Below are positions 39,699 to 41,841 of a DNA stretch of 41,841 bases, piece by piece. A program made the position numbers and the translations under genes. The notes under the pieces are model-generated. The model had not been told where the DNA came from. It saw only the letters and a list, made by a program, of their open reading frames with translations, and ran no database searches. The number at the start of each line of letters is the position of its first letter. The stretch's first letter is position 1. Source of the DNA: a virus; the IMG/VR virus record IMGVR_UViG_3300033156_001223, positions 1 through 41,841 of that record, one strand, 5' to 3'.

Positions 39699-41833
39699 GA
39701 TTCTACCTCTAGATTAGCAGCTTTAATAATTACCTTAGACCCCCTAGCTGCTTCTATTACTAAATTTTCCATCACTTTAGCACCTTCACCAGTTACTTCT
39801 GTTTTACCGGCTTTTTCTGGTACAGCTTGCATTGATGCTATAGCAAACAACTCTTCTTTCGTCTCAGCTTTTAATAGCTGTTGAGCAATTTTTCTATATT
39901 GAGGAGAAAGACGTGGCATTGATTCTCGTATCAGTTCTTTAACACGAGAAAGAGGAATTTGCATTATATCTTCAGCACTGATACCTATTCCACCAGTTGT
40001 GAAGAATCCACGTAAAAATGCTACTGCAGCTGGCTGAGTTACTGCCGCGGTTTTGGCCTGTAATGAAGTCTCAGCTAGATCTATAATCCCTCCTTTATTA
40101 GTTTCAGCATCCCTTAATAGCTGTTCTGCTCTATCAATGCCAATTTTCTTATGCAATTTTAGATAGGCTTGATTACGGGTAAGTTCTCCACGGGCGAATT
40201 GTACTAAAGTAGCCGCAACTTCTGGATCTTCTCGAACGACTCCAAGTGGTACTCCTTTAAATCTTGCCCATCTAGTTATTCGATCTGCTTGTTTCTGTAG
40301 TGCTTTCACATCTTTAACTTTTGATTCTCTGTACAATTCTAATCCGAGCTTGCGATATTGCACATTCATGCCAGTAATTTCTTCAGGAGTTGCTCTTCCT
40401 GTAACAGCACGCTCTATTCGTCCAGATAGGTATTCTGCTTCTGCTCCTATAGCTCCTCCTAAGTATCTTCCAGGTCTTGCAATGATCGTTTCATACAATC
40501 CATGCCCAAACTCTCTAACTGGCTCCAATAGTGTGCCTGCTACTCCTAGTCTAGGCTCTGCCATATATTGTTGGTAAAGCTGCTGAACTCGTATTTGTTG
40601 TTGAACATTCTGTAGATCTAACGCCTGTAATTGTGTCCACTCCTCTTCTCTTAGGGGTCTTCCAACCATACCACTTATAGCCCAATATCTTTGAGTAGGA
40701 CTCCGCGGTAGAAATCGTTGAAGCATAGCAAAAGCCATCAAGGGATTTTGTGCCAAAACCTGTTGACCTCTAAAAATTGCTTCTGGAGTGGGAGCTCCTC
40801 CTATACCAACAAATCCAGCTGGTCCCCCAGCTCCTACCATCATAGCAATAGCTGGATTCATCAACAATTGACCACCAATTTGGGCTGCAACTGCTCCTCC
40901 TGCAGGACCCAAAATTCTAGTTAAAGCTTGAAGCTGGACAGCGGCTCTTGCTCCTCCAGTAGGACCTAACATCCCTCCAAACTGCTGAGCTCCTTGTAAA
41001 GCTATTTGTCCTAATTGTTCTGGGGATATCCCGAATGCCCTTCCAGTAGCTAATATCCTCGGTAAATTTCTTCGAATATTCTCTACTGATTCCCCCATCT
41101 GAGTAAATTCACCAACTATCTGAGTAGCAGATTCCATTGTAGTACGAAGTAATCTCATGACTTGTACACTAGTCTTTGTATACTCTTTCAAACGACGTCT
41201 CATCTCATCAAAATTTCTGGCTCCAATAAATGCACCAGATCTTGCAGCAGTAGTGAATGCAGTACCAACCTCTCCAAATCTTAATCTATTTCCCCAAGAT
41301 CGTCCCCCTTCCCATCTAAGTTCTTCAAGAGTATCAAGAATTTCCTCTCCTTGAGCAGGAGTCATTGTAGGCATCATTCCCTGCATTCCTCTGCTAAACT
41401 CAGATATTTCTCTAGCCATAGTTCTTCTGCGATATCCATATCTCAATTGGGCCATTAATATTTCAAGAGGGGCCATTAAGGCAGTATATATAGCTGTTGA
41501 AGCTAGTGCACCGGTAGCTAAACCGCCAAAAGCTCGGCCAAGGTTACCTATTCTTGCTGCCCTTGCAAAAGAACTAAGCCCTCCGATTAATCCTTGACCA
41601 GCTCCTTCAATCCCTGGTCCAGCTATAGCAGTAACTCCACGGTAGAAAGCACTAGTTCCTAATCTCCAGGCTGGCCCAAACCCCCAAGCAAGTTGAGCTG
41701 CCGCAATGGGTGCTCCCATAGTCCAATAAGCCATATGCTCCATACGGGGCCTAAACCACTGGCGGCTAAATTCGAGATTTGCCATAGTAGAAAATTGTGG
41801 GTTAGTGGATCCAGCAAAAGGAAGACTGATCAT
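39695..41833 (-). CDS. Tape-measure-like protein (712 aa or longer)
   Basis: Gly/Ala-rich hydrophobic helices near residues 35-125 (APIAAAQLAWGFGPAW, LATGALASTAIYTALMAP). Then comes a tape-measure-type segment (SATQIVGEFTQMGESVENIR, ILATGRAFGISPEQLGQIAL) in which helical repeats are separated by G-rich turns, and a long helical remainder. This protein would set tail length and may insert into the host membrane. No SD is visible before ATG 41833, and the frame is still open at the right edge, so the true start may lie outside the window. Confidence 0.65.
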   Translation of the reverse strand: MISLPFAGSTNPQFSTMANLEFSRQWFRPRMEHMAYWTMGAPIAAAQLAWGFGPAWRLGTSAFYRGVTAIAGPGIEGAGQGLIGGLSSFARAARIGNLGRAFGGLATGALASTAIYTALMAPLEILMAQLRYGYRRRTMAREISEFSRGMQGMMPTMTPAQGEEILDTLEELRWEGGRSWGNRLRFGEVGTAFTTAARSGAFIGARNFDEMRRRLKEYTKTSVQVMRLLRTTMESATQIVGEFTQMGESVENIRRNLPRILATGRAFGISPEQLGQIALQGAQQFGGMLGPTGGARAAVQLQALTRILGPAGGAVAAQIGGQLLMNPAIAMMVGAGGPAGFVGIGGAPTPEAIFRGQQVLAQNPLMAFAMLQRFLPRSPTQRYWAISGMVGRPLREEEWTQLQALDLQNVQQQIRVQQLYQQYMAEPRLGVAGTLLEPVREFGHGLYETIIARPGRYLGGAIGAEAEYLSGRIERAVTGRATPEEITGMNVQYRKLGLELYRESKVKDVKALQKQADRITRWARFKGVPLGVVREDPEVAATLVQFARGELTRNQAYLKLHKKIGIDRAEQLLRDAETNKGGIIDLAETSLQAKTAAVTQPAAVAFLRGFFTTGGIGISAEDIMQIPLSRVKELIRESMPRLSPQYRKIAQQLLKAETKEELFAIASMQAVPEKAGKTEVTGEGAKVMENLVIEAARGSKVIIKAANLEVES

Positions 41834-41841
41834 GGCCCGGA

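Noticed and set aside
1-41841. Alternative genetic code with a reassigned stop codon
   Set aside because: TAA, TAG and TGA all end genes immediately before SD-linked starts, for example the TAG-C-ATG junctions of array 1 and the ATGA junctions in the tail operons.
1-41841. CRISPR array, tRNA or rRNA genes, insertion sequences
   Set aside because: No regularly spaced repeats, cloverleaf-like runs, transposase motifs or terminal inverted repeats were seen; the repeats found are diverged coding paralogues.

Overview
This window looks like part of the genome of a contractile-tailed double-stranded DNA phage (myovirus-like), or a prophage of one. It carries a baseplate J protein, a gp25-like wedge candidate, a hub-like protein, a tape-measure-like protein, an Amidase_3 lysin, a sigma factor and a large helicase. 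The DNA is AT-rich, genes are packed with ATGA or TAATG junctions, and Shine-Dalgarno (SD) sequences are mostly strong GGAGG. All three stop codons are used, so the genetic code is standard. The host cannot be named from this sequence. No tRNA, rRNA, CRISPR array or insertion sequence was seen. Every gene but one is on the minus strand, so transcription runs from high to low coordinates.

Layout in transcription order. At 41.8-35.8 kb are tail genes: a tape-measure-like protein, a 59-aa protein, a 609-aa tail protein and a 628-aa hub-like protein. At 35.8-35.0 kb are three small genes with their own promoters. At 34.9-29.6 kb is an SF2 helicase operon, followed by sigma factor, a beta-rich structural protein, an amidase and an HExxH metallopeptidase. 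At 29.56-29.13 kb is the single plus-strand gene, a probable helix-turn-helix regulator behind a sigma70-like promoter. At 29.0-25.4 kb is paralogue array 2: five genes plus a decayed sixth. At 25.4-21.6 kb are a 588-aa structural protein and a double-AAA+ Clp ATPase, closed by a strong terminator. At 21.55-16.8 kb is a baseplate operon that includes a ClpP-like protein. At 16.75-11.9 kb are a DHH-like protein, an HExxH peptidase, a two-TM protein and paralogue array 3 (six genes). At 11.87-7.26 kb are large beta-rich spike or tail proteins. At 7.19-0 kb is an operon of small soluble proteins ending in paralogue array 1, at least seven genes and running off the left edge.

The most striking content is three separate tandem arrays of unknown, diverged paralogues. 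Two are promoter-distal in their operons and one is an operon by itself. Arrays 1 and 2 do not look related overall, yet nearly all members begin with the same short leader, M-[KR]-V-x-x-H. Array 3 members begin with M-x-[LF]-[GA]. This suggests a shared N-terminal tag or a shared expression cassette on families of accessory proteins.

The second main observation is a repeated extended -10 motif, TGnTATAA[CTA], on the minus strand directly upstream of seven transcription units, with a near-match ahead of an eighth. No -35 box is recognisable. Three of these sites place the start codon 6-8 bases after the -10 box, implying leaderless mRNAs. The phage's own sigma factor is a candidate reader. 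Other points worth following are the Clp ATPase and ClpP-like protein encoded about 1.5 kb apart in the tail region, a structural gene that may be split by a 7-kb insertion, and an overlap that looks like a +1 frameshift.
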